Source: Chryseobacterium echinoideorum (GTDB lineage: Bacteria > Bacteroidota > Bacteroidia > Flavobacteriales > Weeksellaceae). Taken from it: a stretch of DNA of 64,000 bases. Each line of letters starts with the position of its first letter. Within the stretch, counting starts at the first letter, position 1. Location: assembly GCF_007474535.1 (NCBI RefSeq), contig NZ_VKNW01000008.1, positions 172,665-236,664 of the forward strand, written 5' to 3'. A program made the position numbers and the translations under genes. This document shows positions 6,064 through 15,014 of this stretch, piece by piece. The notes under the pieces are model-generated. The model had not been told where the DNA came from, made no database searches, and saw nothing but the letters and a program-made list of their open reading frames with translations.

Positions 6064-8220
6064 GTGGCAAAAATTACCTTTTACAGACAGCTGGATTCGA
6101 TGGATTGCGGACCGACATGTCTTAGGATAATTACAAAATATTTCGGAAAGAATTTTTCAGCGGAATATCTTCGCCTGATTACGCTTCAGTCCAGAGTAGG
6201 AGTGAGTTTTCATGATCTCATTTCTGCTTCTCAGGAACTGGGTTTTGAAGCTCTTGCAGTAGAAACTGATTTTGAAAAGTTGATGTCCGAAGCTCCGAAA
6301 CCCTGCATTCTGCATTGGAAGAAAGAACATTTTGTAGTCTTACTTCCACAGGAAAAAGAGGGTGAAATACTTATTGCTGATCCTGAATATGGTAAAGTTT
6401 TGCTCTCTGAAGATGAGTTTAAAAGTAACTGGCTTCAGAATAATGAAACAGGGAAAGCTCTTTTGCTGCAGCCTACTCAGAATTTTTATGATAAAAAAGA
6501 AGAGAGAGTTCAGGAAGGTTTTGGTTTTCTTTTCTCTTATCTCAAACCTCACAAAAGGTCTTTGATTGTATTGGTTTTTACCTTGCTTCTGACGAGCATT
6601 ATCACCCTAGCTTTTCCTTTTCTTACACAGAATCTCGTAGATAAAGGAATCAATTCTAAGGATAAAAATCTGGTTTTAATGATCATCGCTGCTCAGATTT
6701 TCCTTTTTTCCGGAAATAGCATGATGGAGCTGATAAGAAGCTGGATTATGCTTAAAGTCAATACGAAAGTCAATATTAAACTGATCAGTGATTTTATAGA
6801 AAAACTCATACAACTTCCGGTTTCTTATTTTGAATCAAAAAAGCTGGGTGATATTCAGCAGAGGATTTTAGATCACCAGAGAATCAATTCTTTTCTTTCT
6901 ACCAATACGCTTTCAATTCTTTTTTCGTTTTTAAATCTCATCGTTTTTTCAGTGGTTTTGGGAATTTATAATCTCATCATTTTACTGATATTCTTTGTTT
7001 TGAGTGCGCTTTCGGTCATCTGGATTTCTGTTTTTTTAAACCGGAGAAAAATTTTAGACCAGAAAGAATTTGTTCTTAACAGTAAGAATCAAAATATTTT
7101 AAACGAAATGGTTTTGGGAATGTCTGAAATCAAAATTAATCAGTCAGAAAACTTCCAGAGAACAAAATGGGAAAATCTGCAGCATGACGTTTTTGAAAGA
7201 AATAAAAAAGCATTAAAGCTTTCGCAATATCAGATGATTGGTGCAGGTTTTATCTCTCAGCTCAAAAATATTCTCATCACAGGATTTGCAGCTTTTTCGG
7301 TCATTGATGGCGATCTTACTTTGGGGATGATGCTCGCCATAAGTTTTATTGTTGGTCAGATGAATTCGCCTTTCGATCAGCTTTTATATTTCATAGAAAT
7401 TTCTCAGGATGCAAAATTGAGTCTGGAAAGAATTGCAGAGGTTCATACCAAACCGGTAGAAAATACAGCTCAGAAACTTAAAGAAATTAATAATAATAGT
7501 GATATTGTACTCAATAATGTCAACTTCGGTTTTGGAGATTTTGATATTCTGAAAAATTTGAATGCCGTTATTCCTCATGGAAAAGTAACAGCAATTGTAG
7601 GAGAAAGCGGAAGCGGAAAAACTACGCTTTTTAAACTTCTTCTTCGTTTTTATGAACCTGATTCAGGACAGATTGATTTCGGCGGAACCACGTTATCGGA
7701 TATTTCCCTTAATGAATGGCGCAAGATCACGGGAACTGTTTTGCAGGAAGGTTTTGTCTTTTCTGAAAGTATTCGCAGAAATATAACTTTGAAACAGGAT
7801 AATATTGATGAAAATCTGTTGAATTATGCCGTAAAAGTTGCAAATTTGCAGAAGCTAATTCAGCAGTTACCGCAAGGTTTGGATACCATTGTCGGAAACG
7901 ATGGAATTGGTCTGAGTACAGGACAAAAACAACGAATTTTAATCGCAAGAGCAATCTACAAAAATCCGTCTGTTTTTCTTTTGGATGAAGCAACGAGTGC
8001 TCTGGATGCACAAAATGAAAAGGAAATCATGGAAAATCTTTTTAATTTTTTTAAAGGAAAAACCGTGATTATCATTGCACACCGTCTTAGTACGGTAAAA
8101 AATGCAGACCAGATTCTTGTTTTGAATGACGGAACTTTTATTGAAAAAGGAACTCATGCCGAATTGCTGGAAAAGAAAAAGTTTTATTTTAATTTAGTAA
8201 GTAATCAAGTAGGAATATAA
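6064..8220 (+). CDS. C39 peptidase-containing ABC transporter (graspetide leader protease/exporter)
   Basis: The 718-aa protein combines leader removal with export. The N-terminal C39 bacteriocin-processing peptidase (about 1-125) has Q9 and C15 in MDCGPTC, H89 in EHFVVL and D106 in IADPEYG, so its catalytic set is intact. A six-helix ABC membrane domain spans about 160-450. The ATPase follows, with Walker A GESGSGKT at 513-520, signature LSTGQKQR (a variant of LSGGQ), Walker B VFLLDEATSALD and a late switch His in IIAHRLS. The start codon is GTG, 6 bases after the mdnC-like stop. C39 peptidases cut after Gly-Gly, which fits Gly27-Gly28 of the precursor. Confidence 0.93.
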   Translation: MAKITFYRQLDSMDCGPTCLRIITKYFGKNFSAEYLRLITLQSRVGVSFHDLISASQELGFEALAVETDFEKLMSEAPKPCILHWKKEHFVVLLPQEKEGEILIADPEYGKVLLSEDEFKSNWLQNNETGKALLLQPTQNFYDKKEERVQEGFGFLFSYLKPHKRSLIVLVFTLLLTSIITLAFPFLTQNLVDKGINSKDKNLVLMIIAAQIFLFSGNSMMELIRSWIMLKVNTKVNIKLISDFIEKLIQLPVSYFESKKLGDIQQRILDHQRINSFLSTNTLSILFSFLNLIVFSVVLGIYNLIILLIFFVLSALSVIWISVFLNRRKILDQKEFVLNSKNQNILNEMVLGMSEIKINQSENFQRTKWENLQHDVFERNKKALKLSQYQMIGAGFISQLKNILITGFAAFSVIDGDLTLGMMLAISFIVGQMNSPFDQLLYFIEISQDAKLSLERIAEVHTKPVENTAQKLKEINNNSDIVLNNVNFGFGDFDILKNLNAVIPHGKVTAIVGESGSGKTTLFKLLLRFYEPDSGQIDFGGTTLSDISLNEWRKITGTVLQEGFVFSESIRRNITLKQDNIDENLLNYAVKVANLQKLIQQLPQGLDTIVGNDGIGLSTGQKQRILIARAIYKNPSVFLLDEATSALDAQNEKEIMENLFNFFKGKTVIIIAHRLSTVKNADQILVLNDGTFIEKGTHAELLEKKKFYFNLVSNQVGI

Positions 8221-8223
8221 TTA

Positions 8224-9240
8224 ATGGTTTTCGTAACAGGTGCTACAGGAATTTTAGGCCGGGTAATCGTTTTAGAACTTTTGAAGAAAGGGAGAAACGT
8301 ACGTGCAGCCAAAAGACCGACCAGTAATTTAATGGAAGTAAAAAATTCTTACCGTTATTACACCGAAAATTCTGATGATTTTTTCAGCAGAATTGAATGG
8401 TTGGATGTTGATTTTGAAGATATTCATTCTGTTGAAGCTGCCTTAAAAGATGTTACGGAAGTCTATCATTGTGCTGCCAAAGTAGGGTACGACCCCAAAG
8501 ACAGTAAAGAAATTTGCCTAACCAACATAAAAAGTACTGAGAATCTTTTGTATGCCTGTGAAAGCTCCTCTGTTGAAAAATTTCTTCACGTAAGTTCTAT
8601 TGCAGTTTTAGATTTATTCAACGAAAACGGAGAGCTTGATGAAAGCTCAGATTTTAATCCTAAGGAAGATCATTCTGCCTATGCGATTTCAAAACATATT
8701 TCAGAAATGGAAGTTTGGCGCGCTTCTGCGGAGGGTTTGAATACCATCATCATCAATCCGGGAATGATTATAGGAACCGGTAATTGGGGGAAAAGCAGCG
8801 GAGATGTTTTTCCTACTTTTGAAAATAACAGCTTTACATTTTCCGGAGGTACGAGTTACGTAGATGTAAGAGATGTTGCAGAAATTGCTTTAAGTCTGAT
8901 GGAGAAAGAAAAATTCGGTGAGCGTTTTGTGATTGTTTCCGAGACTAAAAAATATGCTGAAATAGGACAGCAGATCAGAAAAAAATTAGGTCTTAAAGAA
9001 GCTAAAATTATCCCCAAAAATCTTCTTCAGATCGGCAGAGTTGTCAATATATTGTTCGGATGGATTTTCCCCCAGTTGAGAATGGCAACAAAAACAAATA
9101 TAGAGGCGGTTTCAAACCTGAATTTCATTTCAAATAAAAAAATAAAAGACAGACTGGGGTATCAGTTTATTCCTGTTTCAGAAAGTATAGACTTTCATCT
9201 TAATCATTATATTAACGACAAAAAGCTGAATAAAAAGTAA
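8224..9240 (+). CDS. NAD-dependent epimerase/dehydratase (extended SDR, 3beta-HSD-like)
   Basis: The 338-aa extended short-chain dehydrogenase has the Rossmann motif VTGATGILG at its start, the NAD-selecting acidic strand DVDFED, HVSSIAVL with the catalytic Ser region, and YAISKHISE carrying the YxxxK pair. It closes with sugar-epimerase-like substrate motifs INPGMIIGTG and DVRDVAE. The substrate is unknown; relatives act on nucleotide sugars, dihydroflavonols or sterols. It starts 3 bases after the C39 exporter and its stop overlaps the next ATG (TAATG), so it is probably cotranscribed with the graspetide genes. Whether it takes part in that pathway is open. Confidence 0.85.
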   Translation: MVFVTGATGILGRVIVLELLKKGRNVRAAKRPTSNLMEVKNSYRYYTENSDDFFSRIEWLDVDFEDIHSVEAALKDVTEVYHCAAKVGYDPKDSKEICLTNIKSTENLLYACESSSVEKFLHVSSIAVLDLFNENGELDESSDFNPKEDHSAYAISKHISEMEVWRASAEGLNTIIINPGMIIGTGNWGKSSGDVFPTFENNSFTFSGGTSYVDVRDVAEIALSLMEKEKFGERFVIVSETKKYAEIGQQIRKKLGLKEAKIIPKNLLQIGRVVNILFGWIFPQLRMATKTNIEAVSNLNFISNKKIKDRLGYQFIPVSESIDFHLNHYINDKKLNKK

Positions 9241-11009
9241 TGAATCTTGCAGAGGCAATCATCAGAAAAAATGTAGAAAAACATCCTATAAAATCAGCAG
9301 TTGGCTTTAAGAAAAAAGATTCGGGGTGGAAGGAACTAAGCTGGAAGAAATTCAGCGAAATTATCTATAAAACTGCCAATGCACTGAAAAATTCGGGGAT
9401 TGGAGAGAATGATAAAGTTGCGATCTATGCAGACAATTCAGCAGAATGGATGATATTCGATCTGGCTGTATTATCGGTAGGAGCCATTACTGTTCCTATT
9501 TATTCAACCAATAATGGTGAACAGACAGAGTTCATTCTCAGTGATTCAGGCTCGAAAATGATTTTGGTGGGAAATCAGTCTCAGTACGATTCTTGTTTAG
9601 AAATTTTACAAAAACAAAATACTCAGCTTACAACCATCATTGTTTCTAAAAAAGCAGTCTGGATTAAAAAAGAATTCAACAGTTTTTACTTGGAAGATTT
9701 TATTGCTAAATCGTCTCCAAAATTTGAATTTGCCAATAAAGAAGATGATGACACTGCAACATTGATCTATACATCAGGTACTACAGGAGCACCAAAAGGA
9801 GTGATGCTTTCGCATGGTAATTTTATCAATGCTTTTGATGCGCACTTTGATTATTTTAAATTCAGGAATTTTGAAGAAGAATTGTCACTGGCGTTTTTAC
9901 CTTTAACCCACGTGTTTGAAAGAAGCTGGAGTTTACTGTGCCTTTATGGTGGTGCAAGAGTTTATTTTCTGGAAGATCCGAAAGATATTGCCAAAACTCT
10001 GGAAGAAGTAAAACCAACGATGATGTGCGCTGTTCCGAGATTTTTTCAGAAAATTTATGCAGGAGTTTTAGAAAAAGCAGAAGAAGGTTCTTCTTTAAAA
10101 AAGAAAATTTTCAGCTGGGCATTAGAAACAGGATGGCAAACTGCGGAATTAAAAAGAAATGAAAAAGCAATCCCTTTTGGATTAAAGATAAAAGAAACTG
10201 TTGCCGATCTTTTGGTTTTCAGTAAAGTAAAGGAGAAAATGGGTGGCAGGCTTTGGTTTCTTCCATGTGGAGGAGCCTCTTTATCACCTGAAGTAACCCG
10301 TTTTTTTGAATCTATCGGTATTCATGTAACGGTGGGTTATGGTTTAACCGAGACAACTGCAACATTAACGGCTCTGCCTTTTACTCATTTTGAACACGGC
10401 AGTTGTGGGAAACCTTTGCCCGGAGTTGAAATAAGAATCGGAGAACAGGACGAAATTCAGGCAAAAGGAAATGGTATCATGAAAGGATATTATAAAAAAT
10501 CTGAAGAAACCGAAAAAGTTTTTACTGATGACGGCTGGTTTAAAACCGGGGATGCAGGAAGATTTGATGATCATGGAAATCTTTTCATTACAGATCGTAT
10601 CAAAGATCTTATGAAAACTTCCAACGGAAAATACATTGCGCCGCAGCAGATAGAAAATCTTCTTACCAATAATAATTTTATTCAGCAGATCACTTTAATT
10701 GCAGAAGGACGCCAGTTTGTTTCTGCTTTAATTGTTCCGAATTTTGAGTTTTTAACAGACTTTTTAAAGAAAAACAACATCAGTTTTACCAATTGGGAAG
10801 AGATTGTCAACAAAAAAGAAATTGTAGATTTCTATAAAGAAAAAATAAAAGAACTTCAATCGCATCTTTCAGATTTTGAAAAAGTAAAAAAGTTTACGTT
10901 AATGCCGGCTGAATTTGAGATCGGCAACGGAGAAATTACTCCTACTTTAAAAGTAAAAAGAAATGTTGTACTGAAGAAGTATGCTGATGTGATCGAAAAA
11001 ATGTATTGA
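9240..11009 (+). CDS. Long-chain fatty acid-CoA ligase (AMP-binding)
   Basis: This 589-aa adenylate-forming enzyme activates long-chain fatty acids as acyl-AMP and transfers them to CoA. It has the P-loop TLIYTSGTTGAPKGVMLSH, FLPLTHVFERSW typical of the FAA/FadD15 long-chain branch, GYGLTETTATLTALP, GWFKTGDAG, and ITDRIKDLMKTSNGKYIAPQQIE with the hinge and late catalytic lysine region. It overlaps the SDR stop by one base. Pairing of an SDR and an acyl-CoA ligase suggests lipid or fatty-acid metabolism rather than peptide tailoring. Acylation of a secreted peptide cannot be excluded from sequence alone. Confidence 0.92.
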   Translation: MNLAEAIIRKNVEKHPIKSAVGFKKKDSGWKELSWKKFSEIIYKTANALKNSGIGENDKVAIYADNSAEWMIFDLAVLSVGAITVPIYSTNNGEQTEFILSDSGSKMILVGNQSQYDSCLEILQKQNTQLTTIIVSKKAVWIKKEFNSFYLEDFIAKSSPKFEFANKEDDDTATLIYTSGTTGAPKGVMLSHGNFINAFDAHFDYFKFRNFEEELSLAFLPLTHVFERSWSLLCLYGGARVYFLEDPKDIAKTLEEVKPTMMCAVPRFFQKIYAGVLEKAEEGSSLKKKIFSWALETGWQTAELKRNEKAIPFGLKIKETVADLLVFSKVKEKMGGRLWFLPCGGASLSPEVTRFFESIGIHVTVGYGLTETTATLTALPFTHFEHGSCGKPLPGVEIRIGEQDEIQAKGNGIMKGYYKKSEETEKVFTDDGWFKTGDAGRFDDHGNLFITDRIKDLMKTSNGKYIAPQQIENLLTNNNFIQQITLIAEGRQFVSALIVPNFEFLTDFLKKNNISFTNWEEIVNKKEIVDFYKEKIKELQSHLSDFEKVKKFTLMPAEFEIGNGEITPTLKVKRNVVLKKYADVIEKMY

Positions 11010-11017
11010 TTAAGAGA

Positions 11018-11440
11018 ATGTTGAAAATAGAATTTGAAGAGCCCAATTATGAATTGTGTGAGTGTTGCGGAAATACAACTATAAAGCTTACTCGTTTTGT
11101 GTACGAAGATGAGAATGCTTTTGCAATCTATTATATTTCTTTTACTAAGGGTCATAGCGATAAAGACGTTTTAGGATTAATATCTATAGGGGATTGGGGG
11201 ACTGATGAAGTTCCAGAATGTAGAACTTCATTTTTATTTAAACTATGGTTTGATGATAATACTTCTTATGTACGTATTTTAGACGGTAATGAATCTCCAT
11301 GGAATTCTGATATTTTAGGGAAAATACTACAAAGAGAAGACGCTTTGAATCATCCATGGATAAAAGATGTTTATCATATTACAGATCATATTGTAGAAGA
11401 AGATCAAGAGGTTATTGAGCATTTAATCGGAAATAACTAA
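11018..11440 (+). CDS. Small acidic protein of unknown function with CxxC motif
   Basis: I chose the ATG at 11018 over the TTG at 11006, which lies within the stop codon of the ligase gene. The 140-aa acidic protein starts MLKIEFEEPNYE and has a CECCGN cysteine cluster at about residues 14-18, then mixed strands such as AFAIYYISFTKGH and SFLFKLWFDDN, and an acidic C-terminus. The cysteines could bind zinc, but only one close cluster is present. I do not recognise the family. Such small single-domain proteins are sometimes immunity proteins. It sits between the acyl-CoA ligase and mvaD. Confidence 0.6.
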   Translation: MLKIEFEEPNYELCECCGNTTIKLTRFVYEDENAFAIYYISFTKGHSDKDVLGLISIGDWGTDEVPECRTSFLFKLWFDDNTSYVRILDGNESPWNSDILGKILQREDALNHPWIKDVYHITDHIVEEDQEVIEHLIGNN

Positions 11441-11454
11441 ATTAATTTTAAGGT

Positions 11455-12513
11455 ATGACAACAAAAGAATTTTTAGGAAAAGATAATTTCACAGTAAAAA
11501 ATAGATCAGTTTCAGAGAGCTGTCCGTCTAATATTGCATTAATTAAATATTGGGGGAAATATAAAGACCAGATTCCGGCAAACCCGAGCATCAGTTTTAC
11601 TTTGAACCATTGCAAAACCAATACTGAAATAGAGTTTTTTGCTAACGAATCATTTTCTGTTAAAACTTTTTTAGCTGGAAATGAAGAAATAAAATTTGCT
11701 GAAAAAATTGAAAAATATTTCAGGACTATTGAACCGTATTTACCTTGGATTTTAAAAGGGAAATACATCATCAAAACAGAAAATACATTTCCTCACAGTT
11801 CGGGAATTGCGAGTTCTGCATCTGGTTTTGGAGCTATTGCCAAATGTCTGATGAAGCTTGATGAAGAGTTCACTGGAAAAACTTCAGAAGAAGAGTCATT
11901 GAAAAAAGCTTCTTTTTTAGCAAGATTGGGAAGCGGAAGTGCATGCAGAAGTCTCTATAGCGGATTGGTTGTTTGGGGGAAATCGGATGAGGTGGCAGGA
12001 AGTTCGGATCTATTTGCGGTTAAATATTCTGATGCTGAAATTCATCCTGTTTTCAAAGATTTTAACGATTGGGTTTTATTGATTCATGAAGGTGTGAAGA
12101 GTGTTTCTTCAACGGTTGGTCATGGGCTGATGAATTCTAATCCTTTTGCAGAAAGAAGATTTCAGGAAGCCAGAGAGAATTTTGTTCCGATGAAGGAAAT
12201 CCTGAAATCCGGAAATATGGAAGATTTCATTAAACTGGTGGAGCATGAAGCTTTAACTCTTCATGCGATGATGATGATGAGCGAACCAGCTTTTATTTTA
12301 ATGAAAACCGGAACTTTAGAAGTGATTAATAAAATTTGGGATTTCAGAAGAGAAACAAATTTACCATTATTTTTTACTTTGGATGCAGGAGCAAATGTTC
12401 ATTTACTGTTCCCGAATGACGGTTCCGAAGAACAAATAAAATCATTTATTCAATCTGAATTGCTGCAGCATACCCAAAACAATGGAGTTGTGAAGGATGT
12501 GATGAAATGGTAA
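11455..12513 (+). CDS. mvaD: Diphosphomevalonate decarboxylase
   Basis: MvaD uses ATP to convert mevalonate diphosphate to isopentenyl diphosphate, the last step of the mevalonate pathway that Flavobacteriia use for isoprenoids such as quinones and carotenoids. The 352-aa protein shows the diagnostic SCPSNIALIKYWGK near residue 22, the GHMP-kinase-like phosphate loop HSSGIASSASGFGA, LARLGSGSACRS with the substrate-binding Ser/Arg, and a late FTLDAGANVHLL with the catalytic Asp. It lies 14 bases after the CxxC gene and its end overlaps the next ORF by 7 bases. Confidence 0.95.
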   Translation: MTTKEFLGKDNFTVKNRSVSESCPSNIALIKYWGKYKDQIPANPSISFTLNHCKTNTEIEFFANESFSVKTFLAGNEEIKFAEKIEKYFRTIEPYLPWILKGKYIIKTENTFPHSSGIASSASGFGAIAKCLMKLDEEFTGKTSEEESLKKASFLARLGSGSACRSLYSGLVVWGKSDEVAGSSDLFAVKYSDAEIHPVFKDFNDWVLLIHEGVKSVSSTVGHGLMNSNPFAERRFQEARENFVPMKEILKSGNMEDFIKLVEHEALTLHAMMMMSEPAFILMKTGTLEVINKIWDFRRETNLPLFFTLDAGANVHLLFPNDGSEEQIKSFIQSELLQHTQNNGVVKDVMKW

Positions 12514-13082
12514 GAAACTTTCATATTAGGAAGCGAAAAATATCTAGAATCAATAATCATTTTTGTAAGAAGCAGATTCCGGATAAAGTCGTGGTGGAAA
12601 AAAGTAAAATTTCGTATGCACAATATTTCATTATTCCATCAATTTTTACTTTTATAGGTTTACAATATTTTAAACAGAGTAATTTTAATCCTACTTTTTT
12701 GTTATTGATATTGTTTGGTGTTGTATTTAGTTTTGGTTTGAACATTTTTCTAAGAAGAAAATTCAGAAAAAATCCCGAAATTGTTTTAAATAAAAAAGGA
12801 ATAACTTTCTCAAACAGCAGAACAATTTTTTGGAATGAGATTGAATTCTACCACTTGCGGCATAAAAACTTAATTTTAAGAATTTTTGTAAAATGTAAAA
12901 ATGAAGATTTTCTTCTTGAATTTAAAGATTTACCAATTTCAAAGGTTAAATTAAAAGTTTTGTTCAACTCTTTTTATAGAAAATACAACAGTCAAAAACC
13001 TGCATATAAACCCATCATTAATGATGTTTTGGAAATGAGTTATGTAAAAACCGACAGTTATTTAGATAATACAATTCTTTAG
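12507..13082 (+). CDS. Small two-helix membrane protein of unknown function
   Basis: The 191-aa basic protein has two hydrophobic helices in succession (about 52-65 and 70-88), then a soluble region with short beta strands (EIVLNKKGITF, TIFWNEIEFYHL, FLLEFKDLP). This resembles the pleckstrin-like domain of small STM3941-type membrane proteins, but the match is only by overall pattern. It begins inside mvaD (7-base overlap), so it is probably the last gene of this run. A hairpin terminator follows about 160 bases later. The function is unknown. Confidence 0.6.
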   Translation: MVRNFHIRKRKISRINNHFCKKQIPDKVVVEKSKISYAQYFIIPSIFTFIGLQYFKQSNFNPTFLLLILFGVVFSFGLNIFLRRKFRKNPEIVLNKKGITFSNSRTIFWNEIEFYHLRHKNLILRIFVKCKNEDFLLEFKDLPISKVKLKVLFNSFYRKYNSQKPAYKPIINDVLEMSYVKTDSYLDNTIL

Positions 13083-13245
13083 GTTTAAAAGAAAAAAATT
13101 ATTATATGTATAATAATTATACTACCTTTTATGTTAATTATCGTGAATTATTAAAAAGATGTACCTATTGAAGCCTGATAAAAAAACAAAGCAATCAATT
13201 GTTTTAGGATTTTAAAAATCTTTGATATTTTTGGTACGATGGCTA

Positions 13246-13269
13246 AAAAAGCAAACTTATTTGCTTTTT
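13246..13269. terminator. Bidirectional hairpin terminator
   Basis: A 10-bp perfect stem (13246-13255 with 13260-13269, AAAAAGCAAA/TTTGCTTTTT) has a CTTA loop and A/T tracts on both sides. It lies between the plus-strand run ending at 13082 and the convergent minus-strand nuclease gene. The remaining 160 bases of this gap show nothing else. Confidence 0.7.
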
Positions 13270-13314
13270 AATTTTTAGATTTATAGAACACGATAGCAAA
13301 TATTAATTTCATAA

Positions 13315-14400
13315 TCAGTCTTCTTTTGCTTCTTTGTCACGCTCCCCGTTTTCTTCTTTTCCTTCCTGAATCATTTCTTCGGCTTCCTGTTTTTCTTCCG
13401 CATCAGCTGTATCAATTTGTTCTTCCTGTTCGTGGTTTTTATGATCAATATAAAACTCACAATAAACAGGAAGATGATCTGAACCAAAATTTTCTAAGGT
13501 TTTTAATTTTTCTATGAAAATATCTTCACTGTGAAACATCAGATCAATCGGAAATCTGAATAGTTTATATTTTGCGTGAAATGTTGACAAAAAAGCATGA
13601 CCAATTCTCGGGTCAATCAGTTTGCTGGTCTTTCTGAATAATATGGAAGATCTAGACCAGGCGACATTATTGAAATCTCCTACAACAATTACCGGCTGAT
13701 CAATTTCGCAGATTCTTTTTGCGGTACACAGAAGATCCCCATCTCTTTCCTTTGATGTTTCTTCCTCTGTCGGGCTTGGCGGTGGCGGATGAACCCCGAA
13801 AAATACGAAGCTGAAACCATCATCTGTTTTCAAATGTGCTTCAATACTGGGAATGTCATCTGCAACAAAAAAGTGAGTTTTAGATTCTTCAATTTTAATT
13901 TTGGAATAAAAATGCATTCCGTAGGTGTTTTCCAGCGTTACTTTATGATGATACGGATAGTCTTTCTCCAGAACCCTCAAAGCGTTTTCCCAATCGTCAT
14001 TGCTTTCCATCGTTAAAAACATTTCAGGCTTACAGGTGTTGATAAGATTGATAAATCTTTGATAATCTGTATTAAACTGATAAATATTGGCAGATATAAA
14101 ATGAATTTTCTTAGATGAATTTTTTCCCGGATGATTTTTTCTTACCCGGTACAGTGGGGTATATTTAATAAGAATTAAACCGTGATAAATGAAAAGAAGT
14201 ATCAGAAAACTCTGAAAATACCAAAAGTATGAAAGCGAACTTTTGATCGCAAATCCCATCAGAAAAACCAAAAATGTAATAATGGTGACCTGAATTTTTC
14301 CAAAATCAGGAACTCTGAAAACCCAATGCTGACTTGGGATTCTTGGAAAAGCAGAAAATAGAAACAACAGAATAACAAGTATATAATAAACAGTCGGCAT
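13315..14400 (-). CDS. Endonuclease/exonuclease/phosphatase family membrane protein
   Basis: The 361-aa protein has two or three N-terminal membrane helices (to about residue 80), followed by an EEP phosphoesterase domain: HFISANIYQFNTDYQRF with the first metal region, LTMESND with the catalytic Glu, FVFFGVHPPPP, VIVVGDFNNVAWS with the DxN pair, and NFGSDHLPVYCEF with the final SDH. The active-site set is therefore complete and would face the periplasm or cytoplasm depending on topology. The last 40 residues are an acidic Glu/Lys/Gln-rich tail, unusual for the family and probably disordered. The substrate (DNA, phospholipid or other phosphoester) is unknown. Confidence 0.82.
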   Translation of the reverse strand: MPTVYYILVILLFLFSAFPRIPSQHWVFRVPDFGKIQVTIITFLVFLMGFAIKSSLSYFWYFQSFLILLFIYHGLILIKYTPLYRVRKNHPGKNSSKKIHFISANIYQFNTDYQRFINLINTCKPEMFLTMESNDDWENALRVLEKDYPYHHKVTLENTYGMHFYSKIKIEESKTHFFVADDIPSIEAHLKTDDGFSFVFFGVHPPPPSPTEEETSKERDGDLLCTAKRICEIDQPVIVVGDFNNVAWSRSSILFRKTSKLIDPRIGHAFLSTFHAKYKLFRFPIDLMFHSEDIFIEKLKTLENFGSDHLPVYCEFYIDHKNHEQEEQIDTADAEEKQEAEEMIQEGKEENGERDKEAKED

Positions 14401-14540
14401 GTAGTTTTAATAAAGAGATAAATTTAAGCTATTTTTGGCTGATTGTGGTAATAATCAGATTTAAACTTTATTCATTTAACAAAAACTGTTCTCAATTTTT
14501 TTTTAATTTTAAATTTTTAATACCCATTTCATAAAATTTA

Positions 14541-15014
14541 ATGAATATAAATAGTCTCAATATGACCAACAGAATATTATTTACTTTAATCCTAATAAAC
14601 AGTTTCTGCTTTGGACAGACTTCTGATGAAAATTCTGTGAAAGAAGTTATCAATTCGCTATTTACAGCAATGAAAAATACAGATTCTGAAACGGTACAGG
14701 CTTTATTTACAGATCAAGCTATATTGCAGACAATTACAAAGGATGGAAATGCAAAAACAGAGGATGTGAAAGAGTTTATATCTTCATTTTCCAAATTTTC
14801 TAAAAATGATCTTGATGAAAGAATAATTTTTGCAAATATCAGTATTGATGGTGATTTAGCAAGTGTTTTTACGCCGTATTCGTTTTACTTTAAAGGGAAG
14901 TTTTCACATTGCGGAGCTAACAGTTTTCAGTTGATAAGACAAAACGGAAGATGGAAAATTCACTATTTAATTGATACAAGAAGAAAAGAAAACTGTAAAG
15001 AAATTTTAAAATGA
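14541..15014 (+). CDS. Secreted NTF2-like (SnoaL/DUF4440-type) protein
   Basis: The 157-aa protein has an N-terminal signal peptide (ILFTLILINSFCFGQ). An alternative ATG at 14562 would give the more usual short signal. The mature part matches the cystatin-like NTF2 fold: NSVKEVINSLFTAMKNTDSETVQALFTDQAILQ-type helix pair, then a beta sheet ending in FQLIRQNGRWKIHYLID, the usual closing motif. Such proteins are enzymes or ligand binders, and no catalytic residue can be assigned here. Its stop overlaps the next start (ATGA), so it is coupled with the VOC gene. Confidence 0.75.
   Translation: MNINSLNMTNRILFTLILINSFCFGQTSDENSVKEVINSLFTAMKNTDSETVQALFTDQAILQTITKDGNAKTEDVKEFISSFSKFSKNDLDERIIFANISIDGDLASVFTPYSFYFKGKFSHCGANSFQLIRQNGRWKIHYLIDTRRKENCKEILK

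Noticed and set aside
6064..8220. Bacteriocin class II exporter
   Set aside because: The C39-ABC protein could serve any Gly-Gly peptide, but the adjacent precursor and ligases are graspetide-type and no bacteriocin precursor is visible.
11006..11017. TTG start of the CxxC protein
   Set aside because: It overlaps the stop codon of the acyl-CoA ligase; the ATG at 11018 gives a better start.
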